From NCBI GenBank assembly GCA_034142505.1, contig JAWZDV010000086.1, positions 17,362 to 81,361 of the forward strand: a stretch of 64,000 bases of DNA. Direction: 5' to 3'. This document shows positions 25,485 to 33,787 of the stretch, in pieces (position 1 is the stretch's first letter; each line of letters begins with the position of its first letter). This DNA comes from Hungatella_A sp034142505. Its GTDB lineage: Bacteria > Bacillota > Clostridia > Lachnospirales > Lachnospiraceae. A model generated the notes under the pieces. It was not told the DNA's origin and made no database searches. It saw only the letters and a list, made by a program, of their open reading frames with translations. The position numbers and the translations under genes were made by a program.

Positions 25485-26899
25485 TGGCAGGATTTCCAGA
25501 CGGATTTTTGTGGGGCGGCGCGGTGGCCGCAAACCAGTGTGAGGGGGCTTATCTGGAGGACGGCAAGGGGCTGTCCATCCAGGACGTGCTTCCCAAGGGA
25601 ATCGCGGGGCCCAGAAGCGAACGGCCGACACCGGACAATTTAAAGCTTGAGGGGATTGATTTTTACCATAGATACAAAGAGGATGTAAAGCTGATGGCGG
25701 AGATGGGGTTTAAGGTGTTCCGCACATCGATTGCCTGGAGCCGGATTTACCCAAACGGAGATGAGCAGGAGCCCAATGAAAAGGGCCTACGGTTTTATGA
25801 CGATCTGTTTGACGAATGCCGGAAATACGGGATGGAGCTGGTAGTCACCCTGTCCCACTACGAGACGCCCCTTTATCTTGCGGAGCATTATGACGGCTGG
25901 TGCAGCAGGGAAATGATCACGTTTTATAAACGGTATGTGACAACTGTATTTACCCGCTATCGGGATAAGGTAAAGTATTGGCTCACGTTCAATGAGATCA
26001 ACTCCATCCTCCACGCGCCGTTTATGAGCGGCGGCATCAACACGCCAAAGGAGCAGCTGACGGAAAACCAGCTTTACCAGGCCATCCACCACGAATTGGT
26101 GGCCAGCGCCTGGGCCGTGAAAATCGGCCATGAGATCAATCCGGATTTTCAGATTGGCTGTATGGTGTTAAGCGCCCCCGTATACCCGCTGACGCCGGAC
26201 CCGGCGGATGTTATCGCCATGATGGAGAAAGACCATGAGAACATGATGTTTGGCGATGTCCATGTGCGGGGATATTATCCGGGTTATGCCAAACGATATT
26301 TCCGGGAGCATGGGATTTCTCTTGGCATGACGGCGGAGGACGAGGAAATCCTGAAACATACGGTGGATTTTGTATCCTTCAGCTATTATACAAGCTCCTG
26401 CGCTGCCGCGGACCCCAAGGAGGCATCCGGGGGCGGCAACATTCTTATGGGAATACCGAATCCAGCCTTACAGGCCAGTGAATGGGGCTGGCAGATTGAC
26501 CCGAAAGGGCTGCGCTACGTTCTGAATGATCTGTGGGACCGCTATCAGAAACCGCTTTTCATTGTGGAAAATGGCTTAGGCGCGCTTGATACGCTGACGG
26601 AGGGGCCGGATGGCTGCCCCACGGTTCTGGATGACTACCGGATTGAGTATTTGAGAGAGCATATCCGTCAGATGGAAGAAGCGGTTCTGGACGGCGTAAA
26701 TCTGATCGGCTACACGACCTGGGGCTGCATCGATCTGGTCAGCGCCTCCACGGCGGAGCTTCGCAAGCGGTACGGTTTTATCTATGTGGACCGCAAGGAT
26801 GACGGGAGCGGGTCCCTTGAGCGGTACCGGAAGAAGAGCTTTTATTGGTATCGGAAGGTGATTGAGAGTAATGGCCGGGAGCTGGATGAAAGGAATTGA
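25484..26899 (+). CDS. GH1 6-phospho-beta-glucosidase
   Basis: A 471-residue GH1 TIM-barrel enzyme that splits the 6-phosphorylated glycoside delivered by the PTS. The acid/base is Glu171 (YWLTFNEINS) and the nucleophile is in PLFIVENGLG. The phosphate-binding signature of the 6-phospho branch, a Ser then Lys and Tyr, is visible in DLVSASTAELRKRYGFIYVD. The ATG overlaps the GH2 stop. It is the last gene of the PTS operon. Confidence 0.95.
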   Translation: MAGFPDGFLWGGAVAANQCEGAYLEDGKGLSIQDVLPKGIAGPRSERPTPDNLKLEGIDFYHRYKEDVKLMAEMGFKVFRTSIAWSRIYPNGDEQEPNEKGLRFYDDLFDECRKYGMELVVTLSHYETPLYLAEHYDGWCSREMITFYKRYVTTVFTRYRDKVKYWLTFNEINSILHAPFMSGGINTPKEQLTENQLYQAIHHELVASAWAVKIGHEINPDFQIGCMVLSAPVYPLTPDPADVIAMMEKDHENMMFGDVHVRGYYPGYAKRYFREHGISLGMTAEDEEILKHTVDFVSFSYYTSSCAAADPKEASGGGNILMGIPNPALQASEWGWQIDPKGLRYVLNDLWDRYQKPLFIVENGLGALDTLTEGPDGCPTVLDDYRIEYLREHIRQMEEAVLDGVNLIGYTTWGCIDLVSASTAELRKRYGFIYVDRKDDGSGSLERYRKKSFYWYRKVIESNGRELDERN

Positions 26900-26971
26900 A
26901 ATTCTATGCAATTTTTCCGTTTTTTCCTCATACCTTGGTAATACAGAAGTATGTGGAAAGGAGTTTTTCTT

Positions 26972-27757
26972 TTGGCGGAGAGAGCGAGGGTGATTATAGA
27001 TGCGGGCCATGGAGGCGCTCAGGACCCTGGGGCGGTGTATTATGGCAGGAGAGAGAAGGACGATACTCTGAAGCTGGCGCTGGCGGTGGGACAGATTCTT
27101 GGCGACGACGGCGTGGATGTGGTGTATACCCGGGTGGATGATATGTATGACACTCCATTTGAAAAAGCTATGATAGCCAACAATTCGGGGGCGGATTATT
27201 TTGTGTCCATTCACCGGAATGCCATGCCGACGCCCAATACGGCATCTGGGTCGGAGACATTGGTGTATGAGGACAGCGGAGTGCCGGCGATGATGGCCAG
27301 GAATATCAATGAGCAGCTCCGGGAAGCCGGGTTCCTGGATCTGGGTGTGATTGAGCGGCCGGGTCTTGTGGTGCTTCGAAGGACGCAGATGCCGGCGGTG
27401 CTGGTGGAAGCCGGATTTATCGACAATGAAGCAGACAACGTGTTTTTTGACGAGAATTTTGAGGCGATTGCGGAGGCCATAGCCCAGGGCGTGCTGGATA
27501 CCATCGAGCAGGAGCAGGAGGCAAAACCGCAGTATTATCAGATTCAGGTGGGGGCTTACCAGAACCAGGCGTTGGCTGAACGTCAGGCCGGCCGGCTGGA
27601 ATCCCAGGGCTTCCCGGCATTTGTGGTGTATGAAGACGGACTGTTCAAAGTGCGGGTCGGAGCATTTTTAAGTCTTGACAATGCGGCGCAGATGGAGAGA
27701 GATTTGCGGGAGTATGGATACAATACGTTTATGGTGCGGTCGGAGGCAGTTTCTTAG
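26972..27757 (+). CDS. N-acetylmuramoyl-L-alanine amidase (Amidase_3) with SPOR domain
   Basis: About 261 residues. The zinc amidase domain starts VIIDAGHGGAQDPGA (zinc His), followed by the REKDDTL glutamate, YFVSIHRNA (second zinc His) and VLVEAGFIDN with the catalytic Glu. Residues about 180-261 are a SPOR domain (YQIQVGAYQNQALAERQAGRLESQGFPAFVV) that binds denuded glycan strands. No signal peptide is visible, as in CwlD-like or mother-cell enzymes and some clostridial amidases. I chose the TTG at 26972 because AAAGGAG precedes it; an ATG at 26951 lacks a site. It is likely involved in septal or spore cortex peptidoglycan processing. Confidence 0.9.
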   Translation: MAERARVIIDAGHGGAQDPGAVYYGRREKDDTLKLALAVGQILGDDGVDVVYTRVDDMYDTPFEKAMIANNSGADYFVSIHRNAMPTPNTASGSETLVYEDSGVPAMMARNINEQLREAGFLDLGVIERPGLVVLRRTQMPAVLVEAGFIDNEADNVFFDENFEAIAEAIAQGVLDTIEQEQEAKPQYYQIQVGAYQNQALAERQAGRLESQGFPAFVVYEDGLFKVRVGAFLSLDNAAQMERDLREYGYNTFMVRSEAVS

Positions 27758-27791
27758 AATGGGAAGTTGTTTTGAAGACATATCATGTTTC

Positions 27792-27835
27792 ATAAGGTGG
27801 AAGAAAACTTGAATTTGGGTTTTCTTCCACCTTAT
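27792..27835 (+). terminator. Strong hairpin terminator after the amidase gene
   Basis: A perfect 17-bp stem, arms 27792-27808 and 27819-27835, with a 10-base loop. The 3' arm is T-rich. It ends the amidase unit. Confidence 0.85.
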
Positions 27836-27889
27836 TCTATATTATAATGAAGAACATATATCAGGACTTGGGCAGAAGGAGGTTCAAAT

Positions 27890-28354
27890 ATGAATTTGAT
27901 ATATAAAAAAGCAACGATAGAAGACATCGATCTTTTAACAGAAACGAGAATCGAGATATTAAGGGCTGCGAATCAACTGTCTGAGGATACGGATATGAGT
28001 GAAGTGAGAAAGCAGTCTTATGAGTATTACAAACAATCACTCGGTGATGGCACCCACATAGCCTATTTGATCTTCGATGAAAGCCAGTTTGCAGGGGCCG
28101 GAGGCGTTAGTTTTTTTCAGGTAATGCCAACATATCATAATCCAAGCGGAAAGAAAGCATATATCATGAATATGTATACAAAGCCGGAATACAGAAGAAT
28201 GGGAATTGCATATAAAACGCTGGATATGCTGGTCAGAGATGCAAAGAGGACAGGGATAACAGCCATTTCTTTGGAAGCAACCGAGATGGGACGTCCCCTG
28301 TATGAAAAATACGGTTTTATAGACATGAATAATGAAATGGAATTGCCGGAGTAA
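27890..28354 (+). CDS. GNAT family N-acetyltransferase
   Basis: A 154-residue acetyltransferase. The N terminus reads LIYKKATIEDIDLLTETRIEIL. The acetyl-CoA loop is in IMNMYTKPEYRRMGIAYKTLDMLV, and the C-terminal strand ISLEATEMGRPLYEKYGFIDM is typical of the family. AGGAGG lies upstream of the ATG. It is a single gene between two hairpins, and its substrate is unknown. Confidence 0.9.
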   Translation: MNLIYKKATIEDIDLLTETRIEILRAANQLSEDTDMSEVRKQSYEYYKQSLGDGTHIAYLIFDESQFAGAGGVSFFQVMPTYHNPSGKKAYIMNMYTKPEYRRMGIAYKTLDMLVRDAKRTGITAISLEATEMGRPLYEKYGFIDMNNEMELPE

Positions 28355-28373
28355 CAACAAACTTGCGTTATAC

Positions 28374-28439
28374 TTGACAGATCTCCCTTAATGTGATATA
28401 TTTCAGACATAAAGTTATAAATATATCACATTAAGGGAG
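28374..28439 (+). promoter_or_regulatory. Promoter embedded in a perfect 21-bp inverted repeat
   Basis: TTGACA (28374-28379), 17-base spacer and TATATT (28397-28402) form a near-consensus promoter. The arms 28383-28403 and 28419-28439 are perfect inverted repeats of 21 bp with a 15-base centre. The left arm contains the spacer and -10. The right arm carries the AAGGGAG ribosome site of the gene at 28449. With a start near 28409 the RNA hairpin would not form from this promoter, so a DNA operator, perhaps for the XRE protein at 28807, is the simplest reading. Confidence 0.8.
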
Positions 28440-28448
28440 GTTGAGTTT

Positions 28449-28820
28449 ATGAAATTAAAGCACAAATTATGTGGGCTTATGGGTCTGCTGTCTCTGATCG
28501 GGTTGATAGGCGTGTTTACGGACCACAAGGCTTTTTTAGCTTTCTTTGCTTTTGCAGTTGACTTTGAATACTTTTTTATGAAGTCTGATGAGATGGTGGA
28601 AGAATACATGAACAAATCAGCTTCGTTAGCATTTTACTGCGGTATGATTACAACGGCTCTTGTTACTTTAATCTGTTTTTTTGCAGGCAGCCAGGCTGGA
28701 AACACGGCCCTTTTAACCGGTTTTGCTTCGGGATGGGGAGTGTCGGTTGCTGTACATGGTTTTTCCGTTGGATATTATAAATTTAGGGAAAGCTGGGTGG
28801 CTGCTAGTGATCAGGAATAG
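28449..28820 (+). CDS. Small membrane protein, DUF3796-like
   Basis: A 123-residue protein with three or four hydrophobic helices: LCGLMGLLSLIGLIGVF, AFLAFFAFAVDFEYFFM, ASLAFYCGMITTALVTLICFF and the region to GFSVGYYKF. It resembles the DUF3796 family that is paired with a small XRE regulator in Firmicutes; I recall this pairing rather than having tested it. The XRE gene overlaps its 3' end. Function is unknown. Confidence 0.7.
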   Translation: MKLKHKLCGLMGLLSLIGLIGVFTDHKAFLAFFAFAVDFEYFFMKSDEMVEEYMNKSASLAFYCGMITTALVTLICFFAGSQAGNTALLTGFASGWGVSVAVHGFSVGYYKFRESWVAASDQE

Positions 28821-29025
28821 AATAAAGGAATACCGGGCCAAATATGACATGAAACAGGAGGATTTAGCAAAATTGGCAGGCGTCCGAAGGGAAACAATTG
28901 TAAATCTGGAAAAAGGGAGGTATAATCCTTCCCTTGTGTTAGCCTGGAATATTGCGAAAGTATTTCATTGTACGATAGAGGAAGTATTTGAGGTTGTGGC
29001 AGATGCAGATGAAACGCATGGGTAA
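28807..29025 (+). CDS. XRE/Cro-CI family transcriptional regulator
   Basis: About 72 residues and nearly all a helix-turn-helix: NRIKEYRAKYDMKQEDLAKLAGVRRETIVNLEKGRYNPSLVLAWNIAKVFHCTIEEVFEV. The GTG start at 28807 overlaps the end of the preceding membrane protein gene by 14 bases, so the two form a coupled pair. It most likely binds the palindromic promoter at 28374-28439. Confidence 0.88.
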   Translation: MIRNRIKEYRAKYDMKQEDLAKLAGVRRETIVNLEKGRYNPSLVLAWNIAKVFHCTIEEVFEVVADADETHG

Positions 29026-29052
29026 AGAAATTCAGCAAAGGAGAAAAACAGT

Positions 29053-29352
29053 ATGGAGCAGTTTATGTACATGATGATGATCGAAAAGAGCAAGACCTAC
29101 AATAAGATCACAAAAAAGGTGGTGACAGAACATGTCGAGAACATAAGAAAGCTGGACGATGAGGGGAAACTGGAAATCTGCGGCGTGTTTAAAGGGTATC
29201 CGGGGATGGCGGGGATGTATATCCTGAAGACGGAAAGCCGTGAGGAGGCGGAAGAACTCTGCAGGAGGGAACCCCTGGTGACCGGAGGATATGCAACCTA
29301 TCGATTAGTCACCCTGCAGATGGCAAACCGGGAAAATAATTACCTGTTGTAA
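29053..29352 (+). CDS. YciI-like (YCII) family protein
   Basis: A 99-residue ferredoxin-like alpha+beta protein. MYMMMIEKSK, TEHVENIRKLDDEGKLEICGVF and AGMYILKTESREEAEELCRREPLVTGGYATYRLV follow the YCII pattern of a short acidic helix and a final strand. The conserved His/Asp pair is only partly preserved. The function of these proteins is mostly unknown. It follows the XRE gene by 27 bases with AAAGGAG upstream and may be in the same transcript. Confidence 0.82.
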   Translation: MEQFMYMMMIEKSKTYNKITKKVVTEHVENIRKLDDEGKLEICGVFKGYPGMAGMYILKTESREEAEELCRREPLVTGGYATYRLVTLQMANRENNYLL

Positions 29353-29413
29353 TCTTACATGGATGATATCCCCCTAATAGCCATTTGGAGTGGGATTTAT
29401 TTTATGGATCAGT

Positions 29414-29480
29414 TTGTATTTATGAGCAAGATACGGTATAATGAGTGCCTGAGGGGTGTTCCATCCCCCCGGGCACTTTT
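29414..29480 (+). promoter_or_regulatory. Promoter and leader hairpin of the HAD gene
   Basis: TTGTAT (29414-29419), 17-base spacer and TATAAT (29437-29442). A 12-bp stem with one mismatch and one G-T pair follows at once (29445-29456 with 29465-29476), then TTTT. The hairpin could terminate upstream read-through or act at the very 5' end of the HAD transcript. Confidence 0.6.
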
Positions 29481-29509
29481 GTATACAGGATGCACAAGGA
29501 GAAAAAGAC

Positions 29510-30145
29510 ATGATGAAAGCAGTGATTTTCGATATGGACGGCGTTCTCATTGACAGCGAACCGGTTTATCTGGAGTTCGACTTGGAGTTTGCCAGAACGA
29601 AAAACCCGAATGTGAAGCTGGAAGACCTCTATGGTATGATTGGCTCCTCAAGAGAGGATGCCTGGGGCTGTATGGCGCGCGCGATTGATAATGGACAGAC
29701 CTGGCAGGAACTTCGTGATGAATTCCGCCAGCTGGATATATTTCCCCAGGTGGATTACCAAAAGATCTTCCGCCCGGAGGCCAGAGTGCTGCTGGACGAG
29801 TTAAAGGCTAGAGGTTTCAAGCTGGCGCTGGCTTCCTCCACTCAGATGGACGTGATTGAGCGGGTGTTGAAGGAAAATGAAATTTTCGACTATTTTGAGG
29901 TAGTGGTAACGGGAGCCATGTTTAAACGAAGCAAGCCGGACCCGGAGATTTACCACTATACGGCAGGTAAGCTGGGGGTCAAGGAGGAGGAATGCTTTGT
30001 AGTGGAGGATTCCACCTACGGCGTCACCGCGGCCGCGAGAGCGGGAATGACTGTGGCGGCCCTCATTGACGAGAGGTTCCACTTTGACCAGTCCCTGGCG
30101 GCTTATCGCATCAGAAGTCTGAGTGAAGTATCCGGCCTGCTATAA
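29510..30145 (+). CDS. HAD superfamily phosphatase (beta-phosphoglucomutase-like)
   Basis: About 211 residues. HAD motif I is AVIFDMDGVLIDSEP (nucleophile and acid Asp), motif II is in LALASSTQ, motif III includes the Lys in GAMFKRSKPDPEIY, and motif IV is CFVVEDSTYGVTAAARAG. The alpha-helical C1 cap places it in the beta-phosphoglucomutase/phosphoglycolate phosphatase group; the exact substrate is open. ATG 29510 follows GGAGAAAAAG; a longer frame from 29456 runs through the leader hairpin. Confidence 0.92.
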   Translation: MMKAVIFDMDGVLIDSEPVYLEFDLEFARTKNPNVKLEDLYGMIGSSREDAWGCMARAIDNGQTWQELRDEFRQLDIFPQVDYQKIFRPEARVLLDELKARGFKLALASSTQMDVIERVLKENEIFDYFEVVVTGAMFKRSKPDPEIYHYTAGKLGVKEEECFVVEDSTYGVTAAARAGMTVAALIDERFHFDQSLAAYRIRSLSEVSGLL

Positions 30146-30219
30146 AACTTACGAAAAATGCGTCATTTTTCCACACTGCCCCATATAATAATAGTAATCA
30201 TGTAAAAAAGGGGCATTTT

Positions 30220-31485
30220 ATGAAAAAAACGCTTTCCGCTATGGCAACCGACAACGTGGCCCAGGGCCTTCTTCAGGTAAATGTGGTATCAATCGTCAAT
30301 AATTTCCCGATCCAGGACGCAAACGTCCGAATTACTTATAAGGGGAACCCGGACAGCACCGTGGAGCAGGTGTCCACCAACTCCTCCGGTCAGACGGAGC
30401 AGGTTTCCTTAGATGCGCCTCCCGTGGATTTAAGCCTGACACCGGGAATCGAGCAGCCGTATTCCGAATACAACCTGCTGGTGACGGCGCCGGGATATAA
30501 GCCGGTGGAGATTTCCGGTACGGAGGTGCTTGCGACGGCCACAGCCATCCAGCCGGTGGCGATGGAGCCGGAGGAGGATAACCAGCCGGAAGAGAATCCC
30601 ATCGTGATTCCGGATCACACGCTCTATGGCAATTACCCGCCAAAGATTGCGGAGTCGGAGATCAAACCGGTGGGTGAGAGCGGAGAAATTGTCTTAAGCC
30701 GCGTGGTGGTGCCGCAGACGGTGGTGGTTCACGATGGCGTGCCGACCGACCGGACGGCCTCCAATTATTATGTGCCGTACCGGGATTACATCAAAAATGT
30801 GGCCTCCAGCGAGATTTACGCCACCTGGCCAAGAGCGACGATCACGGCCAATGTGCTGGCGATCATGTCATTTACCCTGAACCGGGTGTATACGGAGTGG
30901 TACCGGAACCAGGGGTATGATTTTACCATTACATCGTCCACGGCCTTTGACCATAAGTGGATTTATGGGAGAAATATCTATGAGAGTATCTCGGAGGTCG
31001 TGGATGAAATCTTTGATAATTATTTATCAAGGCCGGAAGTGAAGCAGCCGATTTTAACCCAGTATTGCGATGGACGTAAAGTTACGTGTCCAAACTGGAT
31101 GACACAATGGGGATCATGTTCCCTGGGAGAGCGGGGATACAGTCCCATTGAGATTCTGCGGCATTTCTATGGTTCCGACATGTATATCAATACGGCGGAA
31201 CAGATCTCAGGTATTCCGGCGTCCTGGCCTGGGTATGATTTGACCATCGGCGCGTCGGGACAGAAGGTGGAGCAGGTGCAGGAACAGTTGGACGCCATTG
31301 CCACGGTTTACAGCGCTATTCCACGAATCGCGGTGGACGGCTTCTATGGGCCGGACACGGCGGAGGCGGTCAGGGAATTCCAAAATATATTCGGCCTGCC
31401 GCAGACCGGAGTCATTGATTTTGCCACATGGTACAAAATCTCCCATATCTATGTGGGAATCACCAGAATTGCGGAGCTGGTATAA
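30220..31485 (+). CDS. SpoIID/LytB-like domain protein with C-terminal peptidoglycan-binding domain
   Basis: A 421-residue protein without a classical signal peptide. Residues about 15-110 resemble a carboxypeptidase-regulatory beta domain (VVSIVNNFPIQDANVRITYKG). Residues about 175-330 include VPYRDYIKNVASSEIYATWPRATITANVLAIMSFTLNRVYTEW, which recalls SpoIID/LytB amidase-enhancer proteins. Residues about 345-415 are a PG_binding_1 repeat (GQKVEQVQEQLDAI..DGFYGPDTAEAVREFQNIFGLPQTGVID). The upstream CATATAAT could be a sporulation-sigma -10 element, but the -35 is unclear. A role in cortex or wall handling is inference. Confidence 0.75.
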   Translation: MKKTLSAMATDNVAQGLLQVNVVSIVNNFPIQDANVRITYKGNPDSTVEQVSTNSSGQTEQVSLDAPPVDLSLTPGIEQPYSEYNLLVTAPGYKPVEISGTEVLATATAIQPVAMEPEEDNQPEENPIVIPDHTLYGNYPPKIAESEIKPVGESGEIVLSRVVVPQTVVVHDGVPTDRTASNYYVPYRDYIKNVASSEIYATWPRATITANVLAIMSFTLNRVYTEWYRNQGYDFTITSSTAFDHKWIYGRNIYESISEVVDEIFDNYLSRPEVKQPILTQYCDGRKVTCPNWMTQWGSCSLGERGYSPIEILRHFYGSDMYINTAEQISGIPASWPGYDLTIGASGQKVEQVQEQLDAIATVYSAIPRIAVDGFYGPDTAEAVREFQNIFGLPQTGVIDFATWYKISHIYVGITRIAELV

Positions 31486-31507
31486 TATATAGAAATGAAT
31501 AGATAAG

Positions 31508-31548
31508 AAAAATCGCTGGGTCTGATCAATCAAATCCCAGCGATTTTT
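31508..31548. terminator. Bidirectional terminator
   Basis: A perfect 13-bp stem AAAAATCGCTGGG (31508-31520) with CCCAGCGATTTTT (31536-31548). It gives a T-run on both strands between convergent genes. Confidence 0.92.
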
Positions 31549-31567
31549 GCCAAGTTAGAAACTTGAT

Positions 31568-32029
31568 TTAGCAGCACTGTTTGTCAATTTTATGAAGCAT
31601 GGTAACAGACACCGCACCGGATATATCAATATTGCTGACGGTATTTGGATAAGTTAAGTTTAAAGTCAGAACGGCTCTGTCATCAAGCACCGGTATTGTG
31701 AAGCTTCCGGAAGCTGAGGTGTTACGTGAGGCGGACCCGGTTGGTGCGAAGACGGAGTATAACAGCTTCAGCCTTCCATCGATTTTAGGGGTGATTTGCA
31801 TATAACTGTCTGCTTCCAGAGAAGCCAAGAAGATAAAATCAACCAGATATAAATATCCGGGTTCCAGCAGGATTTCTGTATTAGACAACGAAATCAGATT
31901 GCCCTCCTGAAACAAGACAAGCATTGGCAAATCAGACTTGGATGGCGGATTTGCCTGTACGCCATATTGTGCATAGGCATATGGCTCGCATGGTTTTGGG
32001 AGATAACAGCAGCATTCATTATAATTCAT
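31568..32029 (-). CDS. Hypothetical protein with BclA/C1q-like jelly-roll pattern
   Basis: A 153-residue protein. A Cys-rich N terminus (MNYNECCCYLPKPCEPY) precedes a beta-strand-rich body: SNTEILLEPGYLYLVDFIFLASLEADSYMQITPKIDG...TSASGSFTIPVLDDRAVLTLNLTYPNTVSNIDISGAVSVTMLHKI. This resembles the trimeric C-terminal domain of clostridial exosporium and collagen-like (BclA) proteins, without the collagen repeat. I do not assign a function; a spore-surface or extracellular protein is possible. It is convergent with the peptidoglycan-binding protein gene and shares its terminator. Confidence 0.6.
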   Translation of the reverse strand: MNYNECCCYLPKPCEPYAYAQYGVQANPPSKSDLPMLVLFQEGNLISLSNTEILLEPGYLYLVDFIFLASLEADSYMQITPKIDGRLKLLYSVFAPTGSASRNTSASGSFTIPVLDDRAVLTLNLTYPNTVSNIDISGAVSVTMLHKIDKQCC

Positions 32030-32125
32030 ATTAGATTGTCCTTTTTATTTATAGTATATGGGAAATGGGCCAGAAGTGTTACAGGACAAGATAAGAGCCG
32101 CCTGTTGGCAGCTCTCGTTTTCATT

Positions 32126-32872
32126 CTATGCTTCATAATATGTTCCAGGAACCGGAGTCATCTGGATTGGCATCTGCTTTTTCGGCTGGCCCTCCAGTAA
32201 AAACGGCACAATCCCATTCTCAGGCAGACGGTTTCCGGGCAAAATGGTCTGCTTATCAAATTTATAGGTTACGCACCATGCATCCGCGCCAGTGGCGAGG
32301 GACGTACCCAGTGGGAAACAGAATTCACTCTGATCATCCCGCAGGATCTCGATGAACTCCCGGCAGTCGGCAGGAACAGCGCTGCTCACCTTCATTTCGC
32401 TGATGGCCTTTGCTGTGTTTGTCAGCCACTCTGTGTCGTAGATATGAACATTGTCCAGGGCGAACACAAAGACCGCAGGCAGATAAATTTCCCTGCCAGG
32501 GAGCCATAAGGCGCTGTTGGCCTGTACTACGGCGCCATAGATCAAGGGGGCATTGGCAAACTTCTCCCGCCATTTGTCCTTGCCAAAGAGCGGCGCTTTT
32601 CCCGCCACATCCTTAAAAAAACTGCTCTCGGTACTCCGGGGCGTAGAACGGTAGGAAACCAGTTTGTTTAAATCGGTAGAGACAGCCGTTGCTTTGCGCT
32701 GTTCTGCAAAGGCTGCTTCGTCAGCTTTTTCCTGTACGGCCATCTCAGCCTGACTGTTCCGGACGGAGGACATATCATAGCCCTGCTGTTCCATCTTGGC
32801 AATCTCTTCCTCTGTCATAGCAGCCTCCCAGCCGCCAGCTTCTTTTAATGGATCGAATCCAAACAATCCCAT
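32126..32872 (-). CDS. Hypothetical protein, 248 residues
   Basis: I do not recognise a family. The N-terminal 75 residues are helical and charged (MGLFGFDPLKEAGGWEAAMTEEEIAKMEQQGYDMSSVRNSQAEMA). The rest is an alpha/beta domain with several Trp and Pro (FANAPLIYGAVVQANSALWLPGREIYLPAVFVFALDNVHIYDTEWL and DQSEFCFPLGTSLATGADAWCVTYKFDKQTILPGNRLPENGIVPFLLEGQ). No signal peptide or membrane helix is visible. It is a single gene ahead of the jelly-roll protein, both leftward. Confidence 0.75.
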   Translation of the reverse strand: MGLFGFDPLKEAGGWEAAMTEEEIAKMEQQGYDMSSVRNSQAEMAVQEKADEAAFAEQRKATAVSTDLNKLVSYRSTPRSTESSFFKDVAGKAPLFGKDKWREKFANAPLIYGAVVQANSALWLPGREIYLPAVFVFALDNVHIYDTEWLTNTAKAISEMKVSSAVPADCREFIEILRDDQSEFCFPLGTSLATGADAWCVTYKFDKQTILPGNRLPENGIVPFLLEGQPKKQMPIQMTPVPGTYYEA

Positions 32873-32922
32873 CTTTTTCCTCCTGTAATTGAACTATTTT
32901 ATGCTATGAAACCAGGAGCAAA

Positions 32923-33081
32923 TCACAACCACAGTACCACGCCGCAAAGAATGATGATGGCTCCTGACAAGCCGGTAAGAATCCGGTAGCCCTTTTCTCC
33001 AAAATTACGATAGACAAAGGCCCGAAATCCATCGACATCCTCCCCCTGGGGGTCACATATCCATTTCCAATGAAAGAATGG
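32923..33081 (-). pseudogene. C-terminal fragment of a small membrane protein
   Basis: An open frame of 52 codons directly downstream of tspO has no start codon after its preceding TAG. It reads FRAFVYRNFGEKGYRILTG and then a hydrophobic helix (LSGAIIILCGVVLWL). It looks like the tail of a DUF6199-like membrane protein whose 5' end is lost. A non-standard start cannot be excluded. Confidence 0.4.
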
Positions 33082-33086
33082 CTAGG

Positions 33087-33554
33087 TCAATTCATCGTGT
33101 AAATTGAAAAATTAAGATAAGCGGCAAACAGACACCAGAGTAAATACGGAATTTGCAGGTATGCCGCTGTTGGGTTGATCAAATAAAACTGTCTTATCAT
33201 TTTTATAATCAGGAGAATCAGAATCACCAACCAGATCAAGGCTGGTAAGTAAAGGGAAAAGCGAAAGAAAATAATACTCCAGCAAAAGTTAAAGAACAGT
33301 TGAAGCGCGTAGGTTTTCAGGGCATCGGATTTCTGGTCACTGTCCGAGGAATAGATGAGATAGGAGGAGATTCCCATCAGAATGTAGAGGATGGTCCATA
33401 CAAGAGGGAACAGGAAAGCGGGGGGACTGAAGGCCGGTTTGCTGAGGGACGAATACAGGGCCATGTTTCTGCTAAGCAGTGCGGAAATGGAACCGACGGC
33501 CAGCGGAATGAGGATTGCAATTGCTAATTCACTTATTTTGTTGGGTTTGTTCAT
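33087..33554 (-). CDS. tspO: TspO/MBR family protein (tryptophan-rich sensory protein)
   Basis: A 155-residue five-helix membrane protein of the TspO/translocator family, which binds and can degrade porphyrins. Signature elements are LSKPAFSPPAFLFPLVWTILYILMGISSYLIY, LQLFFNFCWSIIFF and AAYLQIPYLLWCLFAAYLNFSIY. It has fewer tryptophans than proteobacterial TspO. It is a single leftward gene, and no tetrapyrrole genes are nearby. Confidence 0.93.
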   Translation of the reverse strand: MNKPNKISELAIAILIPLAVGSISALLSRNMALYSSLSKPAFSPPAFLFPLVWTILYILMGISSYLIYSSDSDQKSDALKTYALQLFFNFCWSIIFFRFSLYLPALIWLVILILLIIKMIRQFYLINPTAAYLQIPYLLWCLFAAYLNFSIYTMN

Positions 33555-33634
33555 AGAAGACCTCCGATGCGTTATATAGTTTCTTATATGAGGTCCGAAT
33601 GGAAAATATGATAGAGGCTCCGGAAATAGGAGGT

Positions 33635-33661
33635 GGCCAGCCGGATGGGGGCCGGCTGGCC
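33635..33661. terminator. GC-rich hairpin between tspO and the next leftward gene
   Basis: A perfect 10-bp stem GGCCAGCCGG (33635-33644) with CCGGCTGGCC (33652-33661) and a 7-base loop. It lies downstream of the gene at 33788-34339 and upstream of tspO. No strong T-run follows on either strand. Confidence 0.5.
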
Positions 33662-33787
33662 GAGTATGAAAAAGTTTATATGAAAAGGATCATTTCCTTG
33701 TACGATTTTAGTATAGCCGGGAATTGTGACAAAAGTTTGTACGGCGGATAAACAAAACATAAAATTGATTAAGGAATTATTTAGAAA

